From NCBI GenBank assembly GCA_017607445.1, contig JAEVHH010000001.1:5084001-5148000 (forward strand): DNA of 64,000 bases, in the 5' to 3' direction. The stretch is from Histoplasma ohiense (taxonomy: Eukaryota > Ascomycota > Eurotiomycetes > Onygenales > Ajellomycetaceae). The notes beneath the pieces were generated by a model that had not been told where the DNA came from, searched no databases, and worked only from the letters and a program-made list of their open reading frames with translations. This document shows positions 31,342 to 43,700 of the stretch, piece by piece (the stretch's first letter is position 1; every line of letters begins with the position of its first letter). Made by a program: the position numbers and the translations under genes.

Positions 31342-33966
31342 TTACTCCTGACTCAAATCCAAAATGCTTACTCGCCCCCGTAATTTCATCTTCCCTAGTT
31401 TCTTATCCAGGATAGTTTTCTGTTGAGTATTGTAGAGGTTCCCCTGATTGTCACTTGGCACTTCAGGAGAATGCTGTTCGTCATTATTTGTCCGTTGCCT
31501 GTATGCCCAATATCCATTATAAATTTCGATGACTGGCAGCTCTGTTACCTCAACTTGAGAGTTTGACTTAAGGTTGGAATTCTCCGTTTCAAAAAGTAAC
31601 TCTTTGCGGTCGTCGTTCGAGGAAAGCTTCGCGGCTGTGGACGCTGGGGGGATATTCTGCGAAGTCCCACTTCCTCCGGCGATGGTGTGTGAGGATTTAG
31701 ACCATTCATCAACTTTGCAATCTTGAATTTTGAGCCCTGAAAATTGGGACGACATGTCGTCTGCGGTGGGAAGGTCGTACTCGGATATTGACAACCATGA
31801 ATGCGATTTAATCGTGTTCGACTTTGGCGGGTTACTTTTACGTTCGATATCTAAATTCACAACGGGTGGAGAGATACTTGAGGTATCTTTGGACTTATTT
31901 CGATTCCGTGTTTGCGTGCCGGTAGGTGGGATGGCTCGCAAACTTGCCGCCTTGTGGCTGACTCTACGGATACGGCCTCGCTTCATGGTTGAAGATTGTC
32001 CAATATCAGATGAAATTTTCATGTCAAGCATGGCCTTTTCTATTGTTTCCACGGAAGTATTGTATTGATCCGCTAGTTATTAGCGAGGGAAGGTTGAAAA
32101 CACTGTAGAAGGAATGGAAAGTAGAACTTACATTCATTAGCACGTTCAAAATTCATTGTTGCCTCAATATCACTTAATGCCGCCTTCTCTGATGGCCTTG
32201 GCTTGGCAATGGGATTTCTTTTGCTCGGAGAACATGCTTGACTAGATGGTGATTCTAATTCAGACGCATATCCATTCGTGATAGTGGAATCATCGCAGTG
32301 CATATGCTTTTGAGAGCTGGATGAAGGAAACTTGATCAGCCCAGTCCCTGGGCTTTTAACGACAGTGCAGTACTTTAAAATCTCTCCAAATTTCATTTTC
32401 GGATCCACAACTTTTGGTTTCGTCATCTTTGGAGCTCTTTTTCGGGAGACTCGTTTCTCCGCAAGCGCTGACTTTTCCTGTTTTTGAGAATTCCATGTCA
32501 TGACTGCGTCTGGCATTCCCATCTCAGCGATAGCTTCAAAGACCCATACCTTTTCTTTTTGTGTAGGATCGTACGTCGTTCGCCGTCGTGTACCTGGTTT
32601 GAGGTTGGTTACATCTTCTGGTATTTCCGGATTATCGAGATCTTCGGATTCACTCTCCTGTTGCGACGCGGTGGTGGGTTCGTAAGTCAAGTCTAAACCA
32701 ACAATATCGGTGGGTATGAACTCAAGCCTCAACTCTGACAGTCCGTCGGTGCTGAAATGGAACCTTTGTCCACAAAATTGCGTCCCTATTTTTGGTTCAC
32801 GGAGAGGTAATGCATCGGGTTTGGCAAGAAGTGGAAGGCAAAGTCTCAATCTATTGCACACAAGAGGTGCCGCAAGGACCTTTGTCAATCTTCTTGCAGA
32901 GCCACGTTGCCAGCCGAAATCATTCCAAACGAAATTTCTAAGGCCTTCAATGTCAATGGCTCGATCCCACTTAAATGACCGCTGTAGCTCATTTAACTTC
33001 TCTGAGGAGGAAACAACTGGATGGGTGTAGTCACCCAACACCTTCAGGTCTGGAAAGCAATCTGGAATTTTGACAGCCTTATGTTTGCACTTAAAATGGC
33101 CCTCTCCATTTTCATGGAGCTCATTTCTCAGCCGTTCTCTCCATTTCTCCAACTTTACGGCGACTTCCGCTGGACTGCCTTCGATGGCTTGTAATAATTC
33201 GTTACCGAAGCCAGCTTGTATAATTTCCCCTGCTAGCTTCGGGCCGCATTTTGGTACTCCAGTGGGTAGATAGTCGCCTCCACTTAACAATGCAAAAAGA
33301 ATCATGGCACCCCTATCAAGCAGAACATTTCGTTTCCGTCCATCCCCACTCTCCTCGGTCTGATAAAGAGTAACATGGGTAGCAGCATTCGTTCCACTAG
33401 AGCTTTCTTTAGAAAAATTCATGATCGTAACCTTCGATCCGAACATAATGGCATCGACGTCGTCGCTCATAACCGCATCCACTACCCCAGAGGTTTGCAG
33501 CAGTGCGCATTCAGCCTCTGCTTCTCCTGGTGCTGTGTGATGCGGAAAGCGGAACAGGTCTATCAAGTGTTTAGAGCGGCGTATTATCCTCCCCAAATCG
33601 CCAGCTCTGTTGTTGTTTCTGTCAATTAATTTGCCACGCTTGTACTGAGGCCTTTGCGGGCCATCGTAAATAAAGAGTGGATGCACGGGCAATCCAGTCA
33701 ATCGTACCAGGCGATAGAAGAGAGTTCGAAGCTCCGGATTTGTGCCTCCTTTCCCCGCTTGGACTTGGAAAAGCCATATCGAAATATCTATAGCGACACG
33801 AATGGGCCGGGATGTGCGTTGCAAATGATCGATTGCCAGCTTAGCCAATGAAATACGCTCTCCAGGCCCGAGTGACTGGATAAGACTGCAATTATCCGGC
33901 AGGATTCAGTAAACACGATTCATCCGATGGTTACTCTGAGAATGTAACTTACCCAGGAATTCCCAT
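31342..33966 (-). CDS. Holliday junction resolvase of the GEN1/YEN1 (XPG) family
   Basis: Three exons, 33966-33953, 33885-32132 and 32072-31342, encode 832 residues. The first exon is only 14 nt and supplies MGIPG, the invariant N-terminus of XPG/FEN1 nucleases; its glycine spans the splice and the next residues are LIQSLGPGERISLAKLAID. Catalytic acidic residues are visible: VAIDIS (Asp38), GEAEAE (125-130), SDDVDA (145-150) and GGDYLPTGVPKCGPK (207-221) of the helix-two-turn-helix. The gap between the XPG N and I regions is short, as in GEN1/YEN1 and unlike XPG/Rad2. The C-terminal half is basic and disordered, with QMEEEF-like PCNA boxes not seen. This class cuts four-way DNA junctions in late mitosis. 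The gene is divergent from the actin-related protein gene. Confidence 0.88.
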
Positions 33967-34311
33967 TCAAACAACTGAGGCAGAGATACCTCCGTACCTT
34001 CAATAAAAGAGTGCATGTATTTAGACCTTTCCTCGTATGTGAAGATGTTCGTGTTTTGGTGATGGTCTCGCCGCGTTGTCACGTGATATAGCCTATCCAT
34101 GGATCTGTGACACCCTTGATAACAACATCCACAGCTAACTAACAATTGGATTTTGGCATTCCTGCTATTTCACGGCCCTGATACGACATGGTTATGGCGA
34201 TGGTGAATATATAAAATGAACCACTCCAGAAAGGAATGATGCAACACGCACAACCTCCCAGAATAACCAAGCTGCATTCGCATCCCCAGTATCAACCAGG
34301 GAGAAATTGAT
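33967..34311. promoter_or_regulatory. Shared promoter region between divergent resolvase and actin-related genes
   Basis: 345 bp separate the two start codons. No specific element is claimed. Confidence 0.45.
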
Positions 34312-36012
34312 ATGGCTACTACTTCAACCTCGTCAGGCTTTGGTCGACGGCAATCTCTTACTTCTACAGGCACAGTTCGATCAAGTCTCCGTCAAGGTCG
34401 ACAGCCCCTTCCCGGTTCTCCTCATACGCCCCAGCAGCGACAGATACTATCGTCATACACTGGGTCTACATCGCCCGGGTCTTCGTTTCGACACGAAGAG
34501 GATGCGGTGGTGTTTGAACTGGGCTCCCGGTATCTTCGTGCTGGGTTCGAAGGGGACAACTCCCCGATCTGTGTCATTGGTTTCAGCCCAGAGGGAGGTC
34601 GAAGGGTTGGCGACTATAGGGGGTGGATAAGAACTGGTGGGCATGAGGGGCCTAGTTCGAAAAAGGTATACAAAAGCGTGGATGAATGGTCAAAAAATTA
34701 CGAACTTTGGAAGATGGATATCCGAGATTTTGACATTGGACTTTTCGAGGACAAAATCGAACGAATAATTCGCGAAGTGTACAACAAATACCTCCTCACA
34801 GACGCGGGCTCTTCGCGACTGGTTATTGTGTTACCATCAATTGTTCCTCATCCGCTTCTCGCATCTTTCCTATCAGCCATGTTCAATCGCTGGAGGTATC
34901 CCAGCATTACCTTACTTCCGTCCGCAGCCATGGCAGCTGTTTCAGCAGGATTGAGATCTGCCCTTGTCGTTGATATTGGATGGGAGGAGACCACAGTTAC
35001 GAGCCTTTATGAATATCGAGAAATTCAATCGAAACGAACCATTCGTGCTATGAAATTGCTAACCCACAAAATGGGAGCTTTCCTTACAAATCTAGAGAAT
35101 AATTCGGGAGATTACAAGAAATCCGATAATAGAAATGACGATAATGATATAATCGCTGTGAGCTTTGAGTGGTGTGAAGAAATAGTAACCCGACTCGCGT
35201 GGTGCAAAACTAAAGGGAATGCTAGGCGCGGTGAAAAGGCCTGTACGGAATCTTCACCGAAGGCAGAAGATTCACGGTTATGCGATTCCAATGTCATTTT
35301 GCCATCATCGCTAGGAGGTACGACAGCTGACATGAAGGTTCCATTCGTTAAATTTTCCGAACCGGTTGAGGAGGCTTTATTTGCCGGACGTTCTGAGGCG
35401 AGAAACCTCGATGATGAAGAAATGCCTCTTGATCATTTGGTCTATCATAGCCTTCTCGCTCTTCCGCCCGATATCCGTGGCGCATGTATGTCACGGGTTA
35501 TTTTCGTTGGTGGGGGGTCGAATATTCCAGGTATTCGCCAGAGAGTAATGGACGAAGTGGACTGCCTTGTAGAGAAGCATGGATGGGACCCAGTTAGAGG
35601 CAAGAATGTTAACACATGCCCAAGACAACTTCAAGAAATTTCTAGGAACCAGCAACGGCCTGTTAGCTCCACTTCGAGTAGAGACACCCAAAGAGATAAC
35701 CAGTCAGAGTCAACTGCGACTTTCGTTGACGAAAAGTTGGAGCGGACCAACAAGGACTCTAAACCATATACGCATGGGGTTCTGCGTCAGGTCGAGTCTC
35801 TCGGATCTTGGGCTGGCGCCAGTCTTGTTGCCAGCCTCAAGGTGAAAGGAATTGTGGAAATCGAAAGAGAAAAATTCCTACAGCATGGTCTCGCGGGGGC
35901 AAGCCGCGACTCTGATCTAACTCACATGGCAGAGCGTCGATCAGGGTATGGTCCAGGTATAGGAAGATCAAGTGGAGAAAGGTCAAGTTGGACACTGGGC
36001 GAATGGGGCTGA
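34312..36012 (+). CDS. Actin-related protein (possibly dynactin Arp10/Arp11)
   Basis: One uninterrupted frame of 566 residues. After a Ser/Thr/Arg-rich leader of about 60 residues comes AVVFELGSRYLRAGFEGDNSP, the actin-fold phosphate-1 strand in a divergent form, then RLVIVLPSIVPHPLLASFL, MAAVSAGLRSALVVDIGWEETTVT (the second phosphate loop) and SRVIFVGGGSNIPGIRQRV (adenosine motif). Classic actin residues are only partly kept, so ATP binding may be weak. Insertions near 255-345 and 420-480 are low-complexity. Divergent fungal actin-related proteins of this sort include Arp10/Arp11 (Neurospora ro-7) at the pointed end of dynactin and nuclear Arps; I favour the former only weakly. Confidence 0.75.
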   Translation: MATTSTSSGFGRRQSLTSTGTVRSSLRQGRQPLPGSPHTPQQRQILSSYTGSTSPGSSFRHEEDAVVFELGSRYLRAGFEGDNSPICVIGFSPEGGRRVGDYRGWIRTGGHEGPSSKKVYKSVDEWSKNYELWKMDIRDFDIGLFEDKIERIIREVYNKYLLTDAGSSRLVIVLPSIVPHPLLASFLSAMFNRWRYPSITLLPSAAMAAVSAGLRSALVVDIGWEETTVTSLYEYREIQSKRTIRAMKLLTHKMGAFLTNLENNSGDYKKSDNRNDDNDIIAVSFEWCEEIVTRLAWCKTKGNARRGEKACTESSPKAEDSRLCDSNVILPSSLGGTTADMKVPFVKFSEPVEEALFAGRSEARNLDDEEMPLDHLVYHSLLALPPDIRGACMSRVIFVGGGSNIPGIRQRVMDEVDCLVEKHGWDPVRGKNVNTCPRQLQEISRNQQRPVSSTSSRDTQRDNQSESTATFVDEKLERTNKDSKPYTHGVLRQVESLGSWAGASLVASLKVKGIVEIEREKFLQHGLAGASRDSDLTHMAERRSGYGPGIGRSSGERSSWTLGEWG

Positions 36013-36638
36013 TACATGAGGATAGTAAGCCCTTATCTATCTTTACTTAGCAAAAGGGATAGGAGAACAAGATCTGAATTCAATTGATAGTAAGATCTAC
36101 GTGTTATTTACTTTTCTTGAGTTTCTTCCGGCTTCTATATGAATTTGGGACGATACCACGGGGCTGTTCATTCACTATTTATTACTCGTTGCCCCCTCCT
36201 ATATGCTTAGAGGATATGAATATCATATCAGTGACTGTAACTTGGGTGGTTGACTCTTTGATGGTGGTTTCGGAAATGGAGCATTTCTTTCAAAGTGGTA
36301 TCATGCCTCTGAGACCTTTGTACTGCTCTCCTTCAAACAACAGCCCAACATATCGTGGCAACAAAGGCGATTGTGTTTGTTCCTTTAAGTCCGATATACC
36401 CTCCACCACACCGCCAGAATACCGAGCCAGAATACTGAGCCAGAGTACTGGACCCGTCTTGTTGATTTTGGTAAACAGTCGCGCACATTGTAAAGGAGCT
36501 TCCATGTTTTGATGCCTCAATATCCTTCCCTCCTTGTAGCGAGATTCTTTCTATATTCTCATCTACCATGAAATCTGTTGCAATCCGCGTCTCATTTTAT
36601 TATTCGCCTTATCCTGGTTTCCTCGGACAGCAGCATTC
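36013..36638. other. Intergenic, no gene seen
   Basis: A short run of imperfect 12-bp units (GAGCCAGAATAC-like) lies at about 36408-36450. Open frames are short and overlapping on both strands. Confidence 0.4.
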
Positions 36639-37220
36639 ATGATGGCTCCCTCAGAGTGGAAATTCCGCTCAGTATCGTCATCTTCCTCTAGCCATCTCCA
36701 CGGGTCACAAAACTCACATCGTCCTTCGAAGCGCTTCTCGTTTAAAATTGGTGTTTTGTCCCACGGAAAAACAAACGAAGCACCCCCGTTTGGTCCCTCT
36801 CTCAATGCTCTTGACTCTCTCCCCGACGACCAGGTCAAGCTCGAAGGAATAGTGAACTATCATCTTAGCCAGGTAGGCCGACTAAAGCTTGAAGTGGAGC
36901 ACTACAATAACACGATCGAACTACTATCATGCACCACCCCTCCTGAAGGCATGGAATGTGTTGCCAGGAAGCTACATGAGCGAATCCGAGGGGTTATGGA
37001 CGCGCGGAAACAACTTGGAGAATTTATGTCTTTCCACGTGCAGGAGATTTACAGAATTTTGAAGTTGAAGCAGGAGATGACAGGGAATACTACGGATGAC
37101 TATCCTACCCAGTATGTTGTGACTTCGCTATTGCACTTTTGTTTTCAGCGTCGGGGTGTTTTCTTCATCAGATTTTGGTTGTCAGCTCTGGATGGCTTCG
37201 ATTTGAACTCCTCGACTTAG
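36639..37220 (+). CDS. Small hypothetical protein with a predicted helical core
   Basis: A 193-residue frame starting with two tandem ATGs. I do not recognise it. The first 60 residues are Ser/Lys-rich; residues about 60-150 (QVKLEGIVNYHLSQVGRLKL, then RKLHERIRGVMDARKQLGEF) look alpha-helical with regularly spaced hydrophobics. The last 40 residues change character (Phe-rich), which may mean that the true gene splices away near 37105-37130 or ends earlier. Coding status rests on length and codon use only. Confidence 0.5.
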   Translation: MMAPSEWKFRSVSSSSSSHLHGSQNSHRPSKRFSFKIGVLSHGKTNEAPPFGPSLNALDSLPDDQVKLEGIVNYHLSQVGRLKLEVEHYNNTIELLSCTTPPEGMECVARKLHERIRGVMDARKQLGEFMSFHVQEIYRILKLKQEMTGNTTDDYPTQYVVTSLLHFCFQRRGVFFIRFWLSALDGFDLNSST

Positions 37221-38171
37221 TTCTACTGACACAAGGGATTCTCCATAACAGACTCAGAAGTTTACCCACAGAGCACGAGCTGCGCACTATGTGTGGAGAG
37301 GATGAGTTCTATACGTAGGTGAAAGGACAAATGCTCATCTTTCAAAAACAACATCGGAATATGGGCCACCCCCAAACCTGACTGAACCTATGCCACCATC
37401 ATCGAGTATTCAGTCTGGAAACAAAGCTTGCCATCCAATGCTTTGGTGCAAAATTGAGCCTGGGGAAGGATATGTACTGTACATAGTGCATATACATATA
37501 CATCAGGCATCAATTCAAATTACACGTCTGTATTAGGTTGTTGCTCTTGGAGGAAAAAGTGAGAATAAAATGGAGAACTAAGGGAGGATAGGGGATGACA
37601 AAGGGTATGGGATGAAAGCCATCTGAAACCTTGTTCTTTATCTCTTCGGTAAACAATCCCATCTCCATTCTAAAAAATAATGCACGGCTTTGTTCAGCAA
37701 GTTATCAACGAGCAATATCTGTAATTGCAGAGGGGACATCCTTGGGATTACACATATAGTGATAATTTCCTGGCCTGTCAATTATATTTTTTTAGTCCCT
37801 GTATATTAAATATAAGTATTTAGTTCTCCTTTATATATGTTATAAACAATGTAATTGTTCATTATAGAATTCAAGATGGCGCCACCGGGTTATCAAAGGA
37901 AATTAATGATACGGAGGTTTGGAAATATATATTTGTATCCTGGAACTAGGTTCATTAAGAATTACAGGCCACAATGTGCGAATCCGATTAATGGAACAGG
38001 TAGAATCAAAAGGAAGATTAAAAAGAAAAGGAACGAAAAAGAACAGACGAAAGAGCAGAAAAAAACAGACAAGGAAAATCAATATGGTAGGGCAACATTT
38101 CCCTCCTTTCAAGGCTTTAAGCTGATTTTGCTGTACAGGTCTCCCAGTTCCAACTTTCACAAAGATCACTT
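37221..38171. other. Intergenic, no gene seen
   Basis: AT-rich, especially around 37780-37870. A Lys-rich frame at 37855-38175 is low-complexity and overlaps the end of the epimerase gene on the other strand, so I do not call it. Confidence 0.45.
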
Positions 38172-39404
38172 TTAAATATTTCCAAAAGTGAACGTAGCCC
38201 AGTTCACGGCTGGTCCGGTCTCTGGGGAATAGATCTGGTATGGATTCTGGCCCCATTCTGGGTTGCTGATACCGTCAATCCAGCCCTCAGTCTCGATGAC
38301 AATACAGCCATATTTGTTGATAACATCCACATACTCGTGACCACCTTCCATTTTATTCCGGTTGATCTGAGATTTCTTGACAGGGATAGTCCCGTTCTGA
38401 TTATTGCAGCTATAGATTTGAACAGCCTTTTGGTTCGTGGTGACTTCCATGCTGATCCCAGTGGTCCGGGACGCCATCCTCAGAACGACAGCCATAGTTT
38501 CCGGAGACGAGGTCCAGTCTGATTCACTATTGCGGCGGTCAATGATGAATGCATTGTCGTAACCTGTACAATTGGCACCACAATTCTTAGCCGAGGCGAT
38601 GTCTTTGCCAATGAGCTTGGGCTGGGTGAAGTCGAGGGCACCGCCAAATGCCGTTGCGGTATCTGTGAGTTCGCCTGTTGGTATTGCAGTGGAATCGATT
38701 TTTATAAATCTTTTTGACAGCGGCAGCTGCAAGGTAGTATCCTCCAACACGTTAGGCTTCTTAAACCCATTTAGGTTCCAGTAAATATGGTGTGACAACA
38801 TGATGGGCGTCTCCTCCGTTAAGGCAAGTGACACGGTTTTTGCGGTCAGTTTGGTTTCGCATTTTGTGTCCTCTTTAGTGCATGAAGAACGAACACTGAG
38901 GGTGGCATATGTGATAACTTCACCTGGGAAACCTTCAAAGCCGGTGTCGAGGAGACTGAAGGTGATAGAGTTTTCAGTGTGATTTACCACCTTCCAAGGG
39001 CGCTGATCATATCCGATAACACCTCCATGGAGTGTCTGGGTGTCATGGTTTTCATTCTTTGTGATGTCGTATTTAACACCGTCGAGCTCAAAGGAGCCGT
39101 TTTTGATTCTGTTGGCGTATCTCCCTACGATGCAGCCAAAATACGTATGGTTGGTCTCAGTGTCGATTTTATATTGTTTCGGGTCATCGTATCCGACGAC
39201 AACATCCTGTTGCTTGCCATCGCGGTCGTTGACTAGAAGTGAAGTTAGGGTGGCACCATACGGAATTAATGTTGCTTGAATGTTCTTCGCGGAAATAACA
39301 TAGGGTTGAAATGGGTCTGACGACGTAGTAGGGTTTGAGCTCGCCAGGGGAGGAGCACCCAATAGCAGCACGGACGAAAGTAAAGCGGGTAGTTTGATAT
39401 ACAT
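38172..39404 (-). CDS. Secreted aldose 1-epimerase-like protein
   Basis: A 410-residue frame from the ATG at 39404 (MYIKLPALLSSVLLLGAPPLASS), chosen because it gives a clear signal peptide; the frame is open further upstream but would bury that signal. Galactose mutarotase family features: NIQATLIPYGATLTSLLV, DVVVGYDD, YFGCIVGRYANRIKNGSFEL, QTLHGGVIGYDQRPW with the catalytic His, MLSHHIYWNLNGF with a second His pair, YDNAFIID, and near the end CIVIETEGWIDGISNP with the catalytic Glu. The family interconverts alpha and beta anomers of hexoses. Several NxT/NxS sites (for example NHT and NGT) suggest glycosylation. An extracellular fungal mutarotase of this type would act on sugars outside the cell, which is inference. 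Confidence 0.9.
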   Translation of the reverse strand: MYIKLPALLSSVLLLGAPPLASSNPTTSSDPFQPYVISAKNIQATLIPYGATLTSLLVNDRDGKQQDVVVGYDDPKQYKIDTETNHTYFGCIVGRYANRIKNGSFELDGVKYDITKNENHDTQTLHGGVIGYDQRPWKVVNHTENSITFSLLDTGFEGFPGEVITYATLSVRSSCTKEDTKCETKLTAKTVSLALTEETPIMLSHHIYWNLNGFKKPNVLEDTTLQLPLSKRFIKIDSTAIPTGELTDTATAFGGALDFTQPKLIGKDIASAKNCGANCTGYDNAFIIDRRNSESDWTSSPETMAVVLRMASRTTGISMEVTTNQKAVQIYSCNNQNGTIPVKKSQINRNKMEGGHEYVDVINKYGCIVIETEGWIDGISNPEWGQNPYQIYSPETGPAVNWATFTFGNI

Positions 39405-40776
39405 TGGGACGATGAGGAGACAAGTGATAATGATAGCTAAGAGACTGTAGGTTGTGTGATTTGGGGGGATGATAGGTGAGGAAAAGGAGAGGAACAATGG
39501 AAGACCACTATATAATTTCTTCCATTCCATGGCCTTCTCCAACAGGAGGGAAAACGCGAGGGGAGACTGAAAATCAGTCACTTAGTGACATTCCAGGCGC
39601 AACAGGGATACCATGGAATAGAAAGGCTTAGCGATGATGTCGAATGTTGATTGGGCGTTTCCAGGGAATAGAAGACAAAAAAGCTGAACTCAATACACGC
39701 AGGGTAAGGCTAGTTTCTGGACCGGAAGACAAAGCCTGAGTGAAATTGCAATGTAGTTATCATTTTTGTACCCTTTTGGTGGTACATTTGCCCATGCAGG
39801 GTGTGCCGGCTTCTGGCTCAGATAGCCTTTGGTGAATGTACCAGATCTCCGGCTTTGGATACCTGATTTTGATTAATTTTTTCTCCCTCTGGAAACAAGG
39901 ATTCGGATCCATTGATTTCTGGAACGGAATGGGATATTCCCCGTTATTATACGCTTCTCTCTAGGTTTAAGTGTAATAAAAAGTGTATTTATATGCTTCA
40001 GTAGAGCAATAAACTACTCCGTCGCCTAGGATGGCCCGATATATGATGCGCATCGTCCTGAAAAACTCGGACGTCGAGTTAAAACCACGCACAGCAGCAA
40101 CTGCAGTTGGGTGGACTACTGCGCCAAGTGATGTCATTTGGCCCTCCGCAAATGAGATCGTCATCATGTCTGAAATATTGTTGGCGCACCAAGAATGATC
40201 TGCAGCTTTCAAGAAAGGTTGTTGCTGGTAAGCTGCAGGTCCAGGATTGTCGCTGTCAATTCGATACACTTTCATGGCAACATCGAATATACAGATATAA
40301 AGTTCAAAAGATTAAATCGAATGTTCGATAAAATTCACAAGGGTACCATGGTAGGTTGCGGGAAGAAAAGAAGCATAACATAGCGCCCCACTTATTTCCT
40401 TCCTTGGTATTGTGAGAGTTGTGAGCCAGAAACTTTATCCGTCATTACGGAATATAATATTTCCGTTTCCGACTAGGTGTAAACAAAGCGCACGTGCCAC
40501 GATCCCGAATAGGCAAGTCGCCCAATCCATCAGGGCCATAACATTGAACAAGTGTGGCGTTACTGTGGACGGTGCATAACAACTGTCTGGTCAAATTATC
40601 CAATGTTTAATGGCTTATCTTCCCTGGCGATTTAACGTGACTATACCATTATCTATGGCGTGCAATATCTCGCCCTGATGGAATAGCCGGACAAATCCCT
40701 ACCCGACAGCCGCGACTCAATTTCCACTTGGAAATCTCCCTAATGAACCCCTCCGGATCGCGAGTCCAAAGTCGCA
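39405..40776. other. Intergenic, no gene seen
   Basis: Promoter of the epimerase gene (minus) and of the gene at 40777 (plus), which are divergent. A minus-strand frame of 102 residues at 39967-40275 has no motif I recognise. Confidence 0.45.
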
Positions 40777-43700
40777 ATGGATGATAAGAGTGATAGCTCG
40801 TCTCCCGATCCACTGGGCTACCCCGGCGACCCAGATTATATCCTCTCCTCAGCGACGAAGCCCTTTTTGCGACGCGGAAGCACTTTTTCGCCACGAAAGT
40901 CCGTTTCGCCTATCAGGAGCCTATCACCCACTAAGGATGGGAGGAGCGCGCGGTCCATTAGATTTGAAGATATAATTCTCCCTTCTACTCCATCCGGGCG
41001 TTTTAATGGCAAACATAGATTATCCCCAACGAAGACGGCAACGCTAAATTCGGAGGGTAATACCAGTCCCTGGAGGATCCGAGTGACGGTCGAGGCAGAA
41101 CAAGATGAGGGTGATGAGAATTTTCCAGGGAGCATGCGATCAAATGTGAAGTCGCGAAGAGGAAGAACAACCAAAGTGCCTTTAAAAGATGAAAATAGCC
41201 CCTCGGAGCGAAGCCCTAAAAAAAGACGAACGGGAAAATCGGACCTGTCGCAACGGGTTCCAACACCTCGAAAACGACGAAGCAGGGTTGAAACCCCGTC
41301 AGGAAATACGAGCACTACTCAAAAGACAAAGCGAGGAAGGCCTAGTAAAAGCCATGCTACAGTGGAAGAAGGCAATGTGACAGACAACAAAGTCACTTTT
41401 GCCGATTCGGTACGGAAAAAGATGCAGGAAGAAGATCCTTTTCTGGACATTGCGACGGAAGATAAAGGAACCAACCACGCCGCTGCCGATAATACGCTTC
41501 CAGGGGTTTTTGACCCGAGTCCCATTCCTGATTTTATTCCTACCCGCGGTTATGATAGATCGTCTCCATCGCCGAATGAGAGGACTAGCTCGCAAAATCC
41601 TGACTCCCGGTTTGGAGTGGAAAACTCAGTTCCTGATGCTCCCACGAGCTCTACCTCCTCTCCATACTCTCCACGATTACATACCGGCCTCACTCCCGAA
41701 AACACAATAGATGCTGGGCATACTCCTGGTCCACAGGTTAGAGGATATCCTACCCCGACCTCGTCATCCTTGTTAGAAGAAGGTATTACCGACATCCCTA
41801 CGGGCCATACTTCAAATCCAAAAATACAACAACACGAACCAGTCCTTCAGCCATTAAGTGACCCAACAAACAAACATCGAGAATTTGACTCGATTCTAGA
41901 AAGTGAAGGTTTCAGCATGGTGTCACTTAATACCTTGCCCTCGGCGAGCCAGCAGCTTAGTAATTCGTTTCAAAGAGCCGTGAACCAAGGAATGATTAAT
42001 AGTATGAAGAAGGCGTCAAAGAAAGAGATGCTAAGCTCGTCGAAATCTGAAGCTCGACACTCTGAGCTATCTGTTTCTGGCAATTCCGATAAAGGTAGTG
42101 GATATATGTCCTCTTCACAACCTCAACCAAAGTCACAACTATCGCCACAGATGAGAAGAGATCCACGAGAAATCTATGAAACTCCAGGAACAGGGTTTTC
42201 GTCCTCACAGCAGCCCCCCGAACCCGCCATTCAGCCCTCACGGCCTTTTAAAAAGACACGACTCGTGAAGTTAGTGCGAGTAATAAGAGCAGGTATTGCG
42301 CTTCAGGGAGTTCTTAATCGACGTAGGAGGAATTCGCGGCTGCAAAGCCCCTTCTCAAGCCCAGGCCATACTCGAGTAGATGATTCGGAATCTGTAAAGA
42401 GACGTCTGGATGCACTCTTTCAGGGATTTGGTGTTGAGACAGAACGAGAACTACGTGCCGGTCTTCGCTTTGGGGAAAAACTTGCGAAGCTTCGAGAGGT
42501 TGAGAGCAGAAGAAGGCGTGATGAGCCAGGACCGGTAACCATATCACCAATGACACCAGATGGCTTTGCAACTAATGAGCGAAAAATCGCGGGGCATCCA
42601 GAAAGGGGCAGTTCTGGAAGGAAATGGATATCTTCGGATTTGGTAAAGGAACGAACAAAGAGAAAGCTGGATAGGGGTTCTGTGCAACTTACGGGTAATC
42701 CCGGGAACCAAAATCAGTCTCCCCAGCTGTCGATTAGCCGAGAAATGGCGCGACGTGAAGCACTGTGGCAGCGTGAGAGAGATGCAATTAGTCACCAAAT
42801 ACAGGAGGCAAATTCGAGCCAGGTTATTGTTATTGATAGTGACCGAGGCAGTTCAGAAAGTGATAATCCAATCAATGAAGGGGCCGAGGAACACAATGAA
42901 AACGATCCTACGAAAGAGGGAGATTACGAGGATATATGGCAGCAAGAAGCTCGTGAAACTGAGATCCAGTCAGAGTCAGCGTCATTCATCGAACTTAGTC
43001 GGGAGGAACTTATCAAGCCCCCGCGGAGGGTGCTTCCAAGCCCGTGGAAACGCAACGGAGACGTTGTTAATCTCAGCCAAGACGAAGAAGGAACTCCTGG
43101 TCCATACTGGATAACTCGCACCAATGGATATCCTATATTACCCAGCGGGAAAAGCCAAACCGCAAGATTCAGAGAACAAAATGTTGAAAGTTCATCATTA
43201 CTGGGCTCTCCAGAAAGCGCCACAAGGAGATTTTATCTGGTGAATAATGTTTCCTCTGAAGGCAAAACCAGCCGGTCTGAACAGCTTGAGGACCGGCAAC
43301 TTACGCCTAAAATAACCTCGAGTCCTACCTTCGTAGCTTCCTACAGGCGAGATGAGACCTCCCGCACTGATGACCAAGCCTCTGACGCTAATGCTATCCA
43401 TCATCCATGGGCTCCTTCACCTGAAAGCAGCAAAATTGATATGGGCCACACGAGTCCAGATAATGTCGACGTATGTTCCGAACCTCCGGTGGAGGATGGC
43501 CATTTGTATCCGGAATTGCCGTCTAATTCGGTTCATTCGTCAAGAAACAGTCCAGTTGCTGAAGAACAAATAACTTCCCAATCAGAATCACAAAACTCGA
43601 CCCCTCAAGCCCGCAAAGATGACCAGCGTGATCGGGAACCGTCTACTCCCACCGGAGTACAGCAAGAGCGTCGTCCGTTATCTTGGTTCAACAAGTTGAC

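Noticed and set aside
39967..40275. 102-codon minus frame
   Set aside because: No recognisable motif and no splice partner; probably chance.
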